Positions 14,845 to 15,857 of a DNA stretch of 15,857 nucleotides are shown here, piece by piece. The DNA lies in NCBI GenBank assembly GCA_030151225.1, contig JASLEG010000229.1:1-15857 (forward strand), given 5' to 3'. The notes below the pieces were generated by a model. The model had not been told where the DNA came from and made no database searches. It saw nothing but the letters and a program-made list of their open reading frames with translations. Numbering within the stretch: position 1 is the first letter of the stretch; every line of letters starts with the position of its first letter. A program made the position numbers and the translations under genes. This DNA comes from Burkholderia sp. (GTDB lineage: Bacteria; Pseudomonadota; Gammaproteobacteria; Burkholderiales; Burkholderiaceae).

Positions 14845-15079
14845 ACGCTTCGACGGCACCGATATTCCACCTCGATATCCCGCCCCAATAGCCCGCTCGA
14901 GGCACCCGCCAGCGCACCCCGCGCACGTCAAGTTCAACCTGCGATGCAGCGCGCGACTCGCCGGTTGCAAACGCGTCACAGTCGAACATTTTCTGTGCCA
15001 CGACACCATCATTTCAGGCATACACTGAGCCTCAGTGCGGCGCCAGGGGTCGGACGATTTGCGCTGCCGGGGAGATGCC
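14845..15079 (+). promoter_or_regulatory. leader of the GT51 gene with a 15-bp palindrome
   Basis: This 235-bp stretch contains a locally A/T-richer segment (about 14985-15025) and a perfect palindrome CACTGAGCCTCAGTG (15023-15037), with 7-bp arms around one central C. The palindrome overlaps a -10-like TACACT (15021-15026) and lies 43 nt before the GT51 ATG. Position and symmetry suit a repressor operator at a start site. No convincing -35 was found, so the promoter itself is not established. Confidence 0.45.
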
Positions 15080-15857
15080 ATGAATCGGCCCGTCATTCGG
15101 TTCCCGCTGCGCACCACGGCACCCGTGCCGGTATGGCGCCGCGTGAAATGGTTGCTCGTCGCGCTCGTGCTGATCGCACTGGTCGTGGCGGTGCGGCTTT
15201 GCCAGATCGAATTCGCGACCTCGCGATGGCAGGCACGCTATCTCTCCGAGCTGGCCGGCGACGTCGGCTACACGGTCGGCAGCGGCCCGAGCGACAGCAT
15301 CCGCTATCCGCTGAACGGCCCCTACGACACCCGGCTCGGCTATGCCCTGCTGCCCCGCTTCGAGCAGCGCCTCGCGGCGCGCGGCTACGCGATCGAGGCA
15401 CAGGCGCGCGACTCCGAGCGCCTGCTCTCGCTGGCCGACCGCGGCCTGTTCCTGCCGTACGAGGAAAAGGACCAGGCCGGCCTCACGCTGCGTGACGCCA
15501 CCGGCGCGCCGATCTTCGACGCCACCTTCCCGCACCGCGTCTACGCCGACTTCGACGCGATCCCGCCGCTCGTCACGCGCTCGCTGCTGTTCATCGAGGA
15601 TCGCTACCTGCTCGACCCCGATGCGCCGAACCGCAACCCCGCGATCGACTGGCGCCGCTTCGGCCGCGCGCTGTCCGATCAGGCGCTGCGCTTCGTCAAC
15701 CACAAGCAATCCACGCCGGGCGGCAGCACGCTCGCCACCCAGATCGAGAAGTTCCGCCACTCGGCCGACGGCCGCACCGCCACGCCGCCCGAGAAGCTGC
15801 GGCAGATCGCGTCCGCCTCGGTGCGTGCCTATCTCGACGGCCCGCAGACGATGCCGG
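15080..15857 (+). CDS. GT51 peptidoglycan glycosyltransferase-like protein (partial, runs off window)
   Basis: An open frame of 259 codons from ATG 15080 continues past the window edge, so the C-terminus is missing. GGGGAG (15069-15074) lies 5 nt before the ATG. After a short basic cytoplasmic tail comes one membrane helix (about 24-41), then a periplasmic region of about 120 residues. A GT51-type domain follows: LLFIEDRYL carries the catalytic ED of motif I, and TPGGSTLATQIEKF matches the GGSTxxQ motif II. Such domains polymerise lipid II glycan strands. Between ED and RA the usual His/Gly pattern is replaced by a longer Asp/Pro/Asn segment ending IDWRRFGRA, so it is a divergent member. Whether a transpeptidase domain follows cannot be seen. 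It could belong to a large glycosyltransferase-domain protein distinct from PBP1A/1B. Confidence 0.85.
   Translation, partial: MNRPVIRFPLRTTAPVPVWRRVKWLLVALVLIALVVAVRLCQIEFATSRWQARYLSELAGDVGYTVGSGPSDSIRYPLNGPYDTRLGYALLPRFEQRLAARGYAIEAQARDSERLLSLADRGLFLPYEEKDQAGLTLRDATGAPIFDATFPHRVYADFDAIPPLVTRSLLFIEDRYLLDPDAPNRNPAIDWRRFGRALSDQALRFVNHKQSTPGGSTLATQIEKFRHSADGRTATPPEKLRQIASASVRAYLDGPQTMP

Overview
The window looks like chromosomal DNA of a Burkholderia-type betaproteobacterium. This is inferred from the very high GC content, the G/C-ending codon use, MHS- and CitA-type transporters that read like Burkholderia proteins, and E. coli-like promoter and Shine-Dalgarno signals. Species cannot be fixed from sequence alone. 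No phage, insertion sequence, CRISPR array or obvious defence system is visible.

Layout. (1) 1-2040: a metabolite:H+ symporter (MHS family, MFS) with a large extra-membrane insert, then a tRNA-Met(CAT) with a near-consensus promoter and a strong intrinsic terminator. (2) 2041-3728: a gene-poor stretch with a possible gene remnant, then a soluble receptor-like protein in which a chemoreceptor signalling hairpin precedes a Cache-type sensor domain (minus strand). (3) 3729-5842: a methionine aminotransferase (YbdL type, minus) divergent from a short NAD-dependent epimerase-like protein (plus). A perfect 16-bp inverted repeat lies between them. (4) 5906-11466, all minus strand, read in order: a periplasmic NMT1/SsuA-like binding protein, a quinone oxidoreductase, a CitA/TcuC-type citrate or tricarballylate symporter, and a TctD/TctE-like response regulator and sensor kinase. 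The last three are tightly packed (17-nt gap, then 8-nt overlap) and form a convincing transport-plus-sensing operon. A large hairpin separates them from the oxidoreductase. (5) 11665-13748: a PhnD-like binding-protein fold without signal peptide (minus), divergent from a membrane fatty-acid desaturase-like enzyme (plus). (6) 13879-15857: an unrecognised membrane-anchored protein, then the start of a GT51 peptidoglycan glycosyltransferase-like protein that runs off the window.

How the genes fit together. The clearest functional unit is the carboxylate symporter with its own two-component system. It probably senses an external tri- or dicarboxylate and controls its uptake. The two binding proteins have no ABC permease or ATPase genes beside them. 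The rest of the window looks like ordinary housekeeping and accessory metabolism. No complete, clearly new system was found. The items most worth a second look are the inverted-order receptor, the signal-peptide-less PhnD-like protein, the symporter insert, the unknown membrane protein beside the GT51 protein, and several strong unexplained inverted repeats.
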